NCBI GenBank assembly: GCA_001603055.1
Contig: LVAZ01000075.1
Coordinates: 1 to 9,561, forward strand
Length of the DNA: 9,561 bases
Direction: 5' to 3'
Source: Victivallales bacterium Lenti_02
GTDB taxonomy: Bacteria > Verrucomicrobiota > Lentisphaeria > Oligosphaerales > Lenti-02
The notes below the pieces were generated by a model. The model did no database searches, was not told the origin of the DNA, and saw only the letters and a list, made by a program, of their open reading frames with translations. Numbering within the stretch: position 1 is the first letter of the stretch; each line of letters starts with the position of its first letter. Both the position numbers and the translations under genes were made by a program. This document shows, in pieces, positions 1 through 8,087 of the stretch.

Positions 1-109
1 GAATGTGCAGCTCGAATTGCTGGCGCCGGATGCCCGCCCGCCTCTGGTCGAGGAGGATGCGGCGGGCTTGGACGCCGCCGGCCTCACCGTCCATGAGGCC
101 TGGCACTAG
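1..109 (+). CDS. 3' end of an unidentified gene (partial)
   Basis: Reading from base 2, an open frame of 35 codons ends at TAG 107-109 and gives a C-terminus ending in LTVHEAWH. The start lies outside the window. The frame uses the GC-rich third positions typical of the neighbouring genes, and its stop lies 19 bases before the next start, whose ribosome binding site (115-121) falls in that gap. The two genes are therefore probably co-transcribed. The visible piece alternates hydrophobic and polar residues early on (VQLELLAP), which would fit a beta-strand, but it is too short to identify a family. I do not assign a function. Confidence 0.6.
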   Translation, partial: NVQLELLAPDARPPLVEEDAAGLDAAGLTVHEAWH

Positions 110-128
110 ACGACAAAGGAGAATCGCA

Positions 129-1082
129 ATGCCTACCTTCCGATGTGCAACTATCGGTCTTTTCCTTCTCGGCGGCATGGCCCTGGCCCAGGTCGCGGGG
201 GTGACGTGGCCGGAACGGTGGACCCTGTTCGGAACTGTGCCCTTCGAGACGCCCGCCCCCGCGCCGGAGCAGTTGCGCGCGGTCCCGGCGAGCCTGCGGC
301 TGGGAAATGCCGAATGGGAAGGGCGGGAGGTCCGTTTCGCCGAGGATGGCCTGAATCTGGCCGCCGAGTTCGGCGGGCACCGCCGGGGCGACACGGCCTA
401 TCTCTTCGGCATCCTCCACGCCGAACGGGCGGCCGAGGTGCTGGTCGGGGCGGGGGCCGACTGGTGGATGGCCTGGTGGGTGAACGGCGAACCGGTCTAC
501 GACACCCTGGAGCAGGGCAACGGCCCGGCCGGTGTCTCCCGCGAGTCCCATGTCTTCACCGTGCGCCTGAAACCGGGTGCCAACGTGCTGGTGGCCAGAG
601 TGTCGGGTGGCCGGGAGGGGTTCCGGCTGCTGGCCGGGCTCCCCGCCGCCGAGCGGGTCCAGACCCTGTTCCGCGAGCAGCAGGAGCAGGCCCGGAGCAA
701 GCAGATTCGCGAGTTGCTGGCGCGGACGGACGAACGGCTGCGCGGGGACGACCGGGCGGGCGCGCGCCAGGCGCTGGCCCAGCTTTTCGAACTGGGCGAG
801 GTGCCGGAGCCGGCGGCTCTGGCCCTGCGCCTGTTTCATCTGGATTTGCTGGAGCGGGACCGGCTGTATGACGAAGCCTGCGCCGGGGCGGTCCGGCTGC
901 TGGAAACCGACCTGCCCCCCTGGGCCGCGCCGGTGCTTCTCGCCCGGCTGGGGCGCATGCGGCATGCCCAGGGAAAACGGGCCGAGGCCACCGCCGCCTA
1001 CCGCTCCCTTCTCGCGCTGCCCGCCGCCCATCCCCGCACCGTCGAACAGGCCAAGGCCCGCCTGGCCGAACTGGAGCGGTAG
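129..1082 (+). CDS. secreted protein with galactose-binding-like domain and TPR-like C-terminus
   Basis: The product is 317 residues. The ATG at 129 is chosen because AAAGGAG (115-121) lies 7 bases upstream and because it opens a clear signal peptide: Arg5, a hydrophobic run at residues 9-19, and Ala-Leu-Ala at 18-20 before Gln21. An upstream in-frame extension is Arg-rich and unlikely. Residues about 25-168 look like a beta-sandwich of the galactose-binding or glycoside-hydrolase accessory type. They contain WPERWTLFG (27-35), ADWWMAWWVNG (110-120) with VYDT just after it, and LKPGANVLVARVSGG (147-161). Residues about 174-206 are charged and helical, possibly a coiled coil. Residues about 207-317 are alpha-helical with TPR-like spacing, for example QGKRAEATAAYRSLLALP (281-298). 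No catalytic domain is visible, so it probably binds a glycan or scaffolds other exported proteins. It converges on the prepilin-like gene at 1100-1717, with 17 bases between the stops. The export call is firm; the role is inference. Confidence 0.85.
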   Translation: MPTFRCATIGLFLLGGMALAQVAGVTWPERWTLFGTVPFETPAPAPEQLRAVPASLRLGNAEWEGREVRFAEDGLNLAAEFGGHRRGDTAYLFGILHAERAAEVLVGAGADWWMAWWVNGEPVYDTLEQGNGPAGVSRESHVFTVRLKPGANVLVARVSGGREGFRLLAGLPAAERVQTLFREQQEQARSKQIRELLARTDERLRGDDRAGARQALAQLFELGEVPEPAALALRLFHLDLLERDRLYDEACAGAVRLLETDLPPWAAPVLLARLGRMRHAQGKRAEATAAYRSLLALPAAHPRTVEQAKARLAELER

Positions 1083-1099
1083 GTATTGCCACCACCGCC

Positions 1100-1717
1100 C
1101 TATAGGCCGAGAATGGTCTTGTAGGGCTCGGCCTCGGCGATGACGCTGCCCATGTAGATGCCGTGGTAGTTGTTCTGCCGGAACCAGTTCTCGCTGGCAT
1201 ACCCCCTCACGTGCCCGTCGCCGTAGAGAACATTGCCGAACTTGTCGTGGTTGCGGGTGTAGTCCACCATCAGCATCGAGGCGGAACCGCAGGTGGATTC
1301 GGTGATCCGGCGCGCGGACAAGGCCGAGACGTAGATGTCGTTGAGATAGAGATAGAGCATGTGATAGGGGGTGGTGCCGTAGTCGTTCATCGGGTCCCGG
1401 GCGCTTCCCCAGTTGGTACCGGTATATTCCGTCCCGGTGGTGCTGGGACAGACGAGCATCTTGGGGGCGTTGCAGTAGGTGGGGAACATGCGCCGCATGG
1501 CGTATTTCATATCCCCGTCCGGAAACGCCCCGTGATGGTCGCCCGCATAGATCAGCAGGGAAAGCCCCATTTGCTTGAGGTTGCTGGCGCAACTGATTTG
1601 TCGGGCCTTTTCCCGGGCTTTGGCCAGGGCCGGCAGAAGCATGCTGGCCAGAATGGCGATGATCGCGATCACAACCAGCAACTCGATCAGGGTGAAGCGG
1701 CGGCGGGGTTTCTTCAT
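1100..1717 (-). CDS. prepilin-like protein with H-X9-DG domain
   Basis: The product is 205 residues and starts at ATG 1717, with GGGAG on the minus strand (1724-1728) 6 bases upstream. The N-terminus is basic (MKKPRRR) and is followed by FTLIELLVVIAIIAIL (8-23), the type IV prepilin signature with Glu at position 5 of the mature form. This hydrophobic helix anchors the protein in the inner membrane until assembly. Next come LLPALAKAREKAR (27-39) and the usual Cys43 plus NLKQMG. Near the end, His157, nine residues, then Asp167-Gly168 match the prepilin-type processing-associated H-X9-DG domain (TIGR04294 type). Cys90-Pro91-Ser92 is also typical. The residue before Phe8 is Arg, not the canonical Gly. 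Proteins of this type are expanded in Lentisphaerota and Planctomycetota; their roles are mostly unknown. A longer upstream reading (to 1864) is rejected because it places a 49-residue, charged, non-signal-like segment before the prepilin leader. Confidence 0.9.
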   Translation of the reverse strand: MKKPRRRFTLIELLVVIAIIAILASMLLPALAKAREKARQISCASNLKQMGLSLLIYAGDHHGAFPDGDMKYAMRRMFPTYCNAPKMLVCPSTTGTEYTGTNWGSARDPMNDYGTTPYHMLYLYLNDIYVSALSARRITESTCGSASMLMVDYTRNHDKFGNVLYGDGHVRGYASENWFRQNNYHGIYMGSVIAEAEPYKTILGL

Positions 1718-2372
1718 GATTCTCTCCCGGTGGTAAGGCGACGGACGATTGTCTGTCCACTCATGCCCGATTACCGCATTCCATGCGCACCCGGCCCGTC
1801 GCGGAGGCGCCTGTCTTTTCTTGCGGCATGTCCTGGAAAACTCTTCCCGGAGCAATCGGACCAAACAATCGAGCGATTCCGTTCAACCCCTTGATGCCGA
1901 ATATATTGTCTGTCTGCGGTTTTGTACAAACTTTGGATCGGAAAAAGGGTGGCCCGATGCCGGGTCGGGTCGGTTGTTTGCCTGGGACAACCTTGGTCCA
2001 GTGGCTGCGGATAGCCAGGAGGCTGCCGCCGCCAAGGAGAATGCTGGCGATGTAGAAAGCTCTCTGCGGGCGGGCTGGTTTTGCCCGAACGGCTTGGCGT
2101 GGAGAGGGACCACGTACAGCCGAAGGCTGGCACATGGCGGTTCCGTCGCCCGAGGGCGAGAAGGAAACAGAAAAAAGCATCGAGCCGAAGCAGATCAGGT
2201 CGCCCCGGAAATACTGAGGATGCGATCGAGCAAGGTGTTCCTACAGCCGCGGATTGTATTCAAACGGGTTGCATCAGGGCAGGCAGAGTGGCGGGCTGTG
2301 GTTTCCGGCGCTCGGCGGCAAACGACCGGAGAACCAGCCCGCGTTGGTTCCACATTCGCCCGGGTTGCCGGC
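1718..2372. other. gene-poor interval between two minus-strand genes
   Basis: This 655-base stretch separates the stop of the large secreted protein from the start of the prepilin-like gene. I see no convincing gene. Part of it (about 1860-1960) is visibly lower in GC than the genes. It holds a candidate minus-strand promoter at 1900-1929, described separately, implying a leader of roughly 175 bases. Small perfect hairpins occur at 2002-2017 (TGGCT/AGCCA), 2071-2087 (CGGGC/GCCCG), 2146-2159 (TCGCC, loop CGAG, GGCGA) and 2331-2350 (GAACCA/TGGTTC). The last is 23 bases past the large gene's stop on the minus strand, but it lacks a U-run and is at best a weak terminator. No tRNA arms, direct repeats or insertion-sequence ends are seen. 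Confidence 0.6.
1900..1929 (-). promoter_or_regulatory. candidate sigma-70-type promoter for the prepilin-like gene
   Basis: On the minus strand, TTGTAC (complement of 1924-1929) is followed after 18 bases by TATATT (complement of 1900-1905). These match 4 of 6 and 5 of 6 of the TTGACA and TATAAT consensus. It lies in the locally AT-rich part of an otherwise GC-rich interval and would start transcription near 1893, about 175 bases before the ATG at 1717. The gene upstream ends at 2373, so an independent promoter is plausible. This is pattern matching only. Confidence 0.45.
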
Positions 2373-5300
2373 TCAGCGGCCGGGAGGGGCGAGTTCCAGC
2401 GGCGGCGCGGGGTGCCGCTGGCCCTCCCCGTCGATCACGGTCAGGGTCAGGCGGACGGCGGCCTGGGCGTCGATGGGCACCAGAAACTCGGCGGGCCAGA
2501 ATTCGCGGGTGAAGTCGCGCCCGGTGCCTTTCTGCTCGATCCGCAGTTCGGCGCGGTTCGCCTTGTCGCCCGCGTGGTCGCTGTAGATGTGGGCGAAGGC
2601 GCGGTCGGGGCCGAAGCCGATCCAGTTGGCGTGGATCGTGCCGGCGACGGAGTCGGTCTTCGCCGTGGCGGCGTAGCCTGCGGGAACGGTCGGCGGCGTG
2701 CCGCGCTGCCAGGACGGCGGCGGTTGCAGTCCCTGGAAGCGGACCACGGTCAGCCCTTTGCCGGAGACGGGAATGCGGCAGACGCCGTTGCGCACGCGGG
2801 CGGGCACCTCGTCGCCGCCGTCGCAGCGGTAGAAGGCGTTGGCGACGGTGCCTTGGAAACGGCTCAGGTCCAGGCTCACGGTGGTCTGCACGAGGTTCTC
2901 CACCGTGCTGGTCAGGAAGACATAGACGGAGTTTTCGTCGTGGCCGGCCAGCCAGTTCAGCTCGGGGTGTTCGATCCGGACGCCCTGGCGGGGGAGCCAG
3001 GGCCAGACGCCCGCCTTGCCGTACACCGTGCCGGGCCGGTGCCCGAAGAGCCGGTTGTCGAACCAGACGTAGCCGCACTGCCGGGCGGCGGGGAACTGAA
3101 TGCCGCCGCGCGAGCGGACTTCGACGTCGGTGACCAGGTAGTCGGCCAGCATCATCAGGAAGCAGGGGATGTGGTGCCAGTAGATGCCGCTCACGTCCGG
3201 CCCCTTCCAGGCGTAGTCCGGCCGTTCGGTCAGGTCGGTGAAATCGGTGCGGTAGTAGCCCGGATAGATGCCCCAGCGGCCCAGAGTCGAATTGCGGGCG
3301 GCGATGGTGAAGAGCGGCTCGGGGACGAGGCGGTCGAGGCGGAGGAGGTGTGGGGCCCAGTTGGCCATGATGATGTGGGCGCAGGTGCCCGAGCCCCGGC
3401 GGTAGGTGGTGGGTTGCTCGATGCCCAGGCCGACCACGCTGGAGCGCCAGCCGGGAACCTGTTTTTCGGGGATGGGCAGGTCGTCCAGTCGGCGGTTGCT
3501 CATGGGGTGGTCCCCTTTGATTTCTTCGATTTTCGGCCAGCCGAGCAGGAACAGATCGGCGCCCTTGTACCAGACCCAGCCGTTGGTGCGGGTGCGGTTG
3601 CCCGCGTGGATGGTCAGGTCGCCGGGCACGACCGTGGGCCAGGTGTAGAGGCCGACGACCATGCGGCGGGCGATCTCGCCGGCCATGCGGGCCAGGTAGG
3701 CGTCGCCGGTGGCTTCGGCCACCGCCAGCAGGCCCCGCCAGTTGCCGGTGTGGGTGACCTGGAAGAAGTGGTGGCGGGGAATCTCCCGCGTCTGGTTCTG
3801 CAGGTAGGAGCGGGCGTATTCGGTGGCGTTTTGGCGGGCCTGTTCGAGATAGCGGGATTCGCCGGTGGCGCGGTAGGCGGCGAGGGCGTCGTCCATGGGT
3901 TGCAGGCCGCTGGTGCGCTGGGGGGTGCCGTCCTCGGTGAAGGCGAGGTCGCGGAAGGCGGGGGTGTAGCCGCCGGTCATTTCCCAGGCGGAGAGACGCA
4001 CGGCGGCGCCGTAGGCGCGGGTGGGCTGGCCCAGGGCGAAGCGCCCGTAGTGGCCGGGATTGGCGGGGTCCGTGCCCACATGCCAGTCGGGCCGGGAGAG
4101 CAGGAAGGCGAGGGCGGGGGCGGCGCGCCGGGCGAGCAGGTCGTCGTCCCGGGTCAGCATGGCGGTCATGACCAGGGCGAGGGGCGCGGCATGGGTCACG
4201 GTGTTGCGCGACTCGATGTTCCAGAATCCCATCTGGGCCGGGGACCAGCCCGTGGCCTCGTCGTCGGCCAGCAGGTCGATGGTGTTGAGCAGAGTCTGAG
4301 TAAGGCTGAGATCATGGTTGCGGCGGTAGTCGCGGAGGCCGCAGAGCCGCTGCGCCACGGCCCGGTAGGTCTCGAACCAGTCCTGGTCGCTGGCCACGAG
4401 GCGGACCCGTCCCCGGGTGGTTTCCCCCGCCGCCAGGGCGCTGCCCGCGCCGCCGGGGACGATGAGCCAGGCGGAGGGCTGGGCGTTGCCGGCCTTGTCC
4501 ACCAGTTGGAACCCGTTCTCGAACTGGGCGCAGTCCTGCCAGGTTTTGGGCAGGTCGGCGGGGTCGAAGGCGACGCCGAGGGTGAGCGGCCCGGCGGTCT
4601 GCACGGTGGCCAGCGGCGTGGCGGTCAGTTCGGTCGGAATCAGTTCCGGGGACTGGGGCAGACGGCGGTAGGAGAAGAGGAAGGGACAGGTGATTTCCTC
4701 GACTGCGGCGGGGGCGACAGGGGCGGTGGCCGCATAGCGCAGGCCGTAGACGCCGTCGTTCCGGGCGGAGAAGGCGAGATCGAGGACGGGAAAGGCGTCT
4801 TTTTGCCGCAGTTCCCAGCGGGCGCGCACCGTGCCTGCCGGGCCTTCGGCGGCGAGTTCCACCGCGCCGCCCACCCGGTGGCAGGCGGTCGGCTGGAAGG
4901 CGAGCATTTCGCCGCAGGCCTCGGGATTGCCGGTGGCGGCGGTGACGCGGGTCTCGTAGCTCGTGGCTCCGTGGGCGACGGTGACGGGCTGAGCCGTCAT
5001 GGTCCAGTTCACCAGAATGCCGGCCCGGCGAGTGTCGATTTGCAGACTCTCGTTGGCCACCAGCACATTGTAGACTTCCGGGCGGGCGGGCAGGAGGTTT
5101 TTCCATCCATCCCCACGACGGGCGTCCGCGCGGAGCATGACACAGGGTTGGCCAGCCGCCTCGCCCTCGGTGAAGATCAGGGCCAGATGCTCGTTCTCGA
5201 TCCGGGCGAGTTCGCGCCCTGTATCGCGGGCAAGCGGAGTCTTGGCCTCTTCGCCGGCTGTCGGTGCCGTCGCGGCGGCGGCGGGAACGATGGTCGCGGC

Positions 5301-5792
5301 CTCGAGGGCCGAGGCGGAAGCGGGCAGGGTGCCGCCGACGGGCACCAGGGCCAGGGCGTCCGCCCGGCACCAGGGCGTCACTTGCAGCAGGGCCACCAGA
5401 GCCGGCCCGGCCGGCAGGTCGAAGACGCCGCCGTCTTCCCAGGCCCATTCCCGCCCGTCCGGCTTGTCCACCCCGTGCGCGCCGAACTCGGGCGTTGCCC
5501 GCTGGCCGTTGATTTCCACGGCGAAGCGCCGGAAACCGGGGCGGTCCTTGGGAAAGTCCTTGCTCCTGACCCAGAGCCGCCACTGCCCCGCCTCGGGAAT
5601 GGGGACGAAGCCGACGGCGGGCCGGGTGGCCGCCTCGTCCAGCGCGATCAGGGCCAGATTGCCGAGCGCCCCGGTTTCGCCCGCCGTCTGCCAGTCCCCG
5701 TGATAGGGCAGCGCTTCGGCCTGGAAGACAATGGGACGGGGGGCGGCGGCGGACAGCAGCGGCAGGGCAAGGACAAGGGATAGAATGCGCAT
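2373..5792 (-). CDS. large secreted protein, putative carbohydrate-active (alpha/alpha)-barrel enzyme
   Basis: The product is 1139 residues. ATG 5792 is chosen because AGGAG on the minus strand (5800-5804) lies 7 bases upstream and a signal peptide follows at once: MRILSLVLALPLLSAAA, with cleavage near residues 16-17. Residues about 20-150 form a carbohydrate-binding-like beta-sandwich: FQAEALPYHGDW (23-34), GQWRLWVRSKDFP (69-81), FAVEINGQ (90-97), WAWEDGGVFDLPAG (116-129), and ADALALVPVGG at the end. An Ala/Pro/Thr-rich linker (about 155-187) follows. Residues about 190-470 are beta-rich. Residues about 490-890 are helical with repeated ATG(D/E)xxYL turns (642-649, 693-700), as in (alpha/alpha)-toroid glycoside hydrolases and polysaccharide lyases. 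Conserved-looking His/Glu/aromatic clusters are FWNIESRN (523-530), RHHFFQVTHTGNW (673-685), GWVWYKGADLF (738-748) and GIYWHHIP (869-876). The rest is beta-rich. I do not recognise a named family and infer a polysaccharide-acting enzyme only from architecture; a non-catalytic glycan binder is possible. It is divergent from mnmE with 105 bases between. Confidence 0.85.
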   Translation of the reverse strand: MRILSLVLALPLLSAAAPRPIVFQAEALPYHGDWQTAGETGALGNLALIALDEAATRPAVGFVPIPEAGQWRLWVRSKDFPKDRPGFRRFAVEINGQRATPEFGAHGVDKPDGREWAWEDGGVFDLPAGPALVALLQVTPWCRADALALVPVGGTLPASASALEAATIVPAAAATAPTAGEEAKTPLARDTGRELARIENEHLALIFTEGEAAGQPCVMLRADARRGDGWKNLLPARPEVYNVLVANESLQIDTRRAGILVNWTMTAQPVTVAHGATSYETRVTAATGNPEACGEMLAFQPTACHRVGGAVELAAEGPAGTVRARWELRQKDAFPVLDLAFSARNDGVYGLRYAATAPVAPAAVEEITCPFLFSYRRLPQSPELIPTELTATPLATVQTAGPLTLGVAFDPADLPKTWQDCAQFENGFQLVDKAGNAQPSAWLIVPGGAGSALAAGETTRGRVRLVASDQDWFETYRAVAQRLCGLRDYRRNHDLSLTQTLLNTIDLLADDEATGWSPAQMGFWNIESRNTVTHAAPLALVMTAMLTRDDDLLARRAAPALAFLLSRPDWHVGTDPANPGHYGRFALGQPTRAYGAAVRLSAWEMTGGYTPAFRDLAFTEDGTPQRTSGLQPMDDALAAYRATGESRYLEQARQNATEYARSYLQNQTREIPRHHFFQVTHTGNWRGLLAVAEATGDAYLARMAGEIARRMVVGLYTWPTVVPGDLTIHAGNRTRTNGWVWYKGADLFLLGWPKIEEIKGDHPMSNRRLDDLPIPEKQVPGWRSSVVGLGIEQPTTYRRGSGTCAHIIMANWAPHLLRLDRLVPEPLFTIAARNSTLGRWGIYPGYYRTDFTDLTERPDYAWKGPDVSGIYWHHIPCFLMMLADYLVTDVEVRSRGGIQFPAARQCGYVWFDNRLFGHRPGTVYGKAGVWPWLPRQGVRIEHPELNWLAGHDENSVYVFLTSTVENLVQTTVSLDLSRFQGTVANAFYRCDGGDEVPARVRNGVCRIPVSGKGLTVVRFQGLQPPPSWQRGTPPTVPAGYAATAKTDSVAGTIHANWIGFGPDRAFAHIYSDHAGDKANRAELRIEQKGTGRDFTREFWPAEFLVPIDAQAAVRLTLTVIDGEGQRHPAPPLELAPPGR

Positions 5793-5897
5793 CGGGCGAC
5801 TCCTGAAAGTGAACGAAAGGTGACCAACATGCCTCCCCATTCGACCGCAGGCAAACCGCTGGCCTTTTTTCAAAACGGAATCACATTCGCAGGCGAC
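5793..5897. promoter_or_regulatory. divergent intergenic region
   Basis: This 105-base gap lies between the start of the large minus-strand gene and mnmE and should hold promoters for both. It contains the minus-strand ribosome binding site at 5800-5804 and a T-run at about 5867-5872. I find no pair of promoter boxes convincing in either direction. An SD-like AAAGGTGA (5816-5823) precedes an in-frame ATG at 5829. It could serve a longer mnmE product, but the 23 extra residues do not resemble the family. Confidence 0.35.
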
Positions 5898-7277
5898 ATG
5901 GACACCCCGAGCATGAACGAGATTTCCCGCCTCAACGCCAGCGAGACCGACACCATTGCCGCCTTTGCGACGGCCTTGGGCGGCGCGCTGGCGGTGATCC
6001 GCGTTTCCGGTCCCGAGGCCGTCGCCGCGGGCCAGCGGGTCTGGCAGGGGGCCGCGCCTCTGGCCTCGCCGCCCTGCCGCACCCTGCGTTTGGGAGTGGC
6101 CCGCAATGCCGGAGGGGTGCTCGACGGCGAGGTGCTGGCGGTGTACATGCCGGGGCCGCACAGCTTCACCGGCGAGGACGTGGTCGAGCTGCACTGCCAC
6201 GGCGGGGCGCTGGGCGCGCGCCTGGTTCTGCTCGCCCTGCTCGAAGCGGGTTGCCGCCATGCGGAGCCCGGGGAGTTCACCAAGCGGGCCTTTCTCAACG
6301 GCCGTCTCGATCTGACCCAGGCCGAGGCGGTGGCCGATCTGATCGGCGCGCAGAGCGAATCGGCCCTGCATCTGGCCAACCGCCAGCTCGGCGGCCTGCT
6401 CGGCCGACGGGTCCGGGAACTCGACGAGGGGCTCGCCGACCTGCTCGCCGAGATCGAGTCCCGGCTCGATTTCCCCGAGGAGGATTTGGACTGGGAACCG
6501 ACCGCCAGCCTCCGCGCCGGGCTGGACCGCGCCGGGGACGCCTGCCGCGAGCTACTCGATTCCCAGACCGAGGGCGAGATTCTGCGCCAGGGCATCGTCC
6601 TGGTGCTGGCAGGCCCCCCCAACGTGGGCAAGTCGAGCCTGCTCAACGCCATTCTCGGGCGCGACCGCGCCATTGTCACCGAAATCCCCGGCACCACCCG
6701 CGACACCCTTGAGGAACTCGCCCATATCCGGGGCATTCCCGTCCGGCTGGTGGACACGGCGGGCATCCGCGAGGCCAACGACCTGATCGAGCGGAGCGGA
6801 ATCGAACGCAGCCGCGCCAGCATCCGGCAGGCCCAGGTGGTGCTCTGGATCGTGGACGGTTCCCAGCCCTATGCGGGCCAGGCTTGGCACCCCGGGGAAC
6901 ACACCTTTGCCGGCCCCGTTCTCGTGGTTGCCAACAAATGCGACCGGGATGCCTGCGACCCGCCCGCCGGAGCCATCCCCACCTGCGCCCTCGACGGGCG
7001 GGGCCTCGGCGAGTTGTTCGACGCCATCGAGCGCCTTGTCTGGCAGACCCCCCACCACCGCGAGTCCGAGGTGGCCGTCAGCGCCCGGCACGGGCGCTGC
7101 CTCGCCGCCGCCGCCGAATCCCTCGCCGCCGCCGAGGCCGCCCTCGACGGCGAAGCCTGGGAACTGGTCGCCGCCGCCCTGCGCGCCGCCCAGACCGAGC
7201 TGGGGCGGATGACCGGGCGCACCGCCGATCCCGATATTCTCGACATCGTCTTTTCCCGCTTCTGCATAGGCAAATAA
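5898..7277 (+). CDS. mnmE: tRNA uridine-5-carboxymethylaminomethyl modification GTPase MnmE
   Basis: With MnmG, MnmE makes the (carboxymethyl)aminomethyl group on U34 of certain tRNAs, using GTP, a methylene-tetrahydrofolate unit and FAD. It acts in the cytoplasm. The N-terminal folate-binding domain (about 15-135) has DTIAAFATALGGALAVIRVSG, the VVELHCHGG block and GEFTKRAFLNGRLDLTQAEA. The GTPase domain shows GPPNVGKSS (239-247, P-loop Lys245), TTRD (266-269), DTAG (286-289) and NKCD (346-349). Glu298 aligns with the catalytic Glu282 of the E. coli protein. The C-terminus is the hallmark CIGK (456-459), whose Cys is required for modification. The protein is intact at 459 residues, against 454 in E. 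coli. The start is uncertain: ATG 5898 has a weak AGG upstream. ATG 5913 would give 454 residues, and ATG 5829, with a better ribosome binding site, would give 482. The isomerase gene follows 13 bases downstream, so the two probably form one transcript. Confidence 0.96.
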   Translation: MDTPSMNEISRLNASETDTIAAFATALGGALAVIRVSGPEAVAAGQRVWQGAAPLASPPCRTLRLGVARNAGGVLDGEVLAVYMPGPHSFTGEDVVELHCHGGALGARLVLLALLEAGCRHAEPGEFTKRAFLNGRLDLTQAEAVADLIGAQSESALHLANRQLGGLLGRRVRELDEGLADLLAEIESRLDFPEEDLDWEPTASLRAGLDRAGDACRELLDSQTEGEILRQGIVLVLAGPPNVGKSSLLNAILGRDRAIVTEIPGTTRDTLEELAHIRGIPVRLVDTAGIREANDLIERSGIERSRASIRQAQVVLWIVDGSQPYAGQAWHPGEHTFAGPVLVVANKCDRDACDPPAGAIPTCALDGRGLGELFDAIERLVWQTPHHRESEVAVSARHGRCLAAAAESLAAAEAALDGEAWELVAAALRAAQTELGRMTGRTADPDILDIVFSRFCIGK

Positions 7278-7290
7278 TCCGGAGCCTCCC

Positions 7291-8079
7291 ATGAATCCCG
7301 ACCGTATCTCCGCCTGCACCTACGCCGTCCGCCTCGAAAGCCTCGACCTTACCTTCCAGATCATCGCCGGTGCCGGTTGCCGGAAGGTGGACCTCTGGGG
7401 CGGTCTGCCCAACTACTCGAACGACCCCGCCGAATGCGACATTCCCGCGCTCAAGGCCAAGGCGGCGGCCTACGGCTTGACCATCGCCAATCTCGGCACC
7501 TATCCCGGCCGCAAGATCGCCGAGGTCGGCTACGCGGCGGAAATGCTCGAGATGACCCGCGCCATCGACCACGCCGCCTTCCTCGGCGCCCGCTCGATCC
7601 GGGTCTGTCCCGGCCATGGCGAGGACCCCGCCATCGTCGAGGGTCTGATCCCCTTCTTCCGCGAGGCCGCCGCCTACGCCCGGAGCAAGGGCGTCTATCT
7701 CGGCATGGAAAACCACAAGGGCAGCATCGCCGGCAATCCCGAGGCGATCATGCCCCTGGTCCGCGCCGTCAATTCCCCCTATTTCGGCATTCTCTACGAA
7801 CCGGCGAACCTGATGGCCTGCAAGGTGGACTACAAGGAGGCCTATCCCCTCTTCAAGGGCTGGATCACCCATGTCCACGTCAAGGACAGCCATTGGACCG
7901 AGCAGGGCTACGAGCGGACCATGTTCGGCGAGGGCGACATCGACTGGGCCTGGTGTATCGCCACCCTCGAGGCCGACGGCTACGCCGGCGACTACGCCCT
8001 TGAATACGAGATCGAGAAGGTCGTGCCCATCGCCGAGGGCCTGCCCCTCTGGGTTCAGCGTTTCCAGGCGCTGGCCTAG
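7291..8079 (+). CDS. sugar phosphate isomerase/epimerase-type TIM-barrel protein
   Basis: The product is 262 residues, cytoplasmic, with no signal peptide. The ATG at 7291 has GGAG (7281-7284) 6 bases upstream. The sequence fits the xylose-isomerase-like TIM-barrel family (AP_endonuc_2 fold) that isomerises or epimerises sugars and inositols with a divalent metal. Expected metal ligands are Glu140 (in GMENHKG), Glu170 (in YEPANL), His196 (in HVHVKD) and Glu238 (in ALEYE). Also typical are GHGED (108-112) and FGEGDIDW (212-219). Position 170 is Glu where many relatives have Asp. The substrate cannot be read from the sequence. The gap of 13 bases from mnmE suggests co-transcription, although the functions are unrelated. 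A possible terminator-like inverted repeat starts 8 bases after the stop. The family is near certain; the specific reaction is unknown. Confidence 0.9.
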   Translation: MNPDRISACTYAVRLESLDLTFQIIAGAGCRKVDLWGGLPNYSNDPAECDIPALKAKAAAYGLTIANLGTYPGRKIAEVGYAAEMLEMTRAIDHAAFLGARSIRVCPGHGEDPAIVEGLIPFFREAAAYARSKGVYLGMENHKGSIAGNPEAIMPLVRAVNSPYFGILYEPANLMACKVDYKEAYPLFKGWITHVHVKDSHWTEQGYERTMFGEGDIDWAWCIATLEADGYAGDYALEYEIEKVVPIAEGLPLWVQRFQALA

Positions 8080-8087
8080 AAGATTTC

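Noticed and set aside
1083..1099. Terminator between the convergent genes
   Set aside because: The 17-base gap has no inverted repeat or T-run.
84..1760. Long minus-strand frame spanning both the TPR-like gene and the prepilin-like gene
   Set aside because: It is the out-of-frame shadow of two well-supported genes and has no recognisable domain of its own.
1761..2180. Minus-strand frame of 139 codons with a short hydrophobic stretch (about AFYIASILLGGGSLLAI)
   Set aside because: No ribosome binding site or family resemblance was seen, and the rest is Pro/Arg/Gly-rich and unstructured. It overlaps the candidate promoter. A small membrane protein cannot be fully excluded.
2331..2350. Hairpin GAACCA/TGGTTC downstream of the large minus-strand gene as an intrinsic terminator
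   Set aside because: The stem is only 6 bp and no U-run follows it on the minus strand.
1749..5783. Open frame of 1344 codons on the plus strand, antiparallel to the large secreted protein gene
   Set aside because: Its translation is low-complexity Gly/Val/Ala/Asp-rich text without domains, as expected for the mirror of a GC-rich coding frame. The minus-strand product has a signal peptide, a ribosome binding site and domain-like motifs.
5793..6371. N-terminal extension of the large minus-strand frame across mnmE
   Set aside because: It lies antisense to the mnmE N-terminal domain, while a ribosome binding site and signal peptide mark the true start at 5792.
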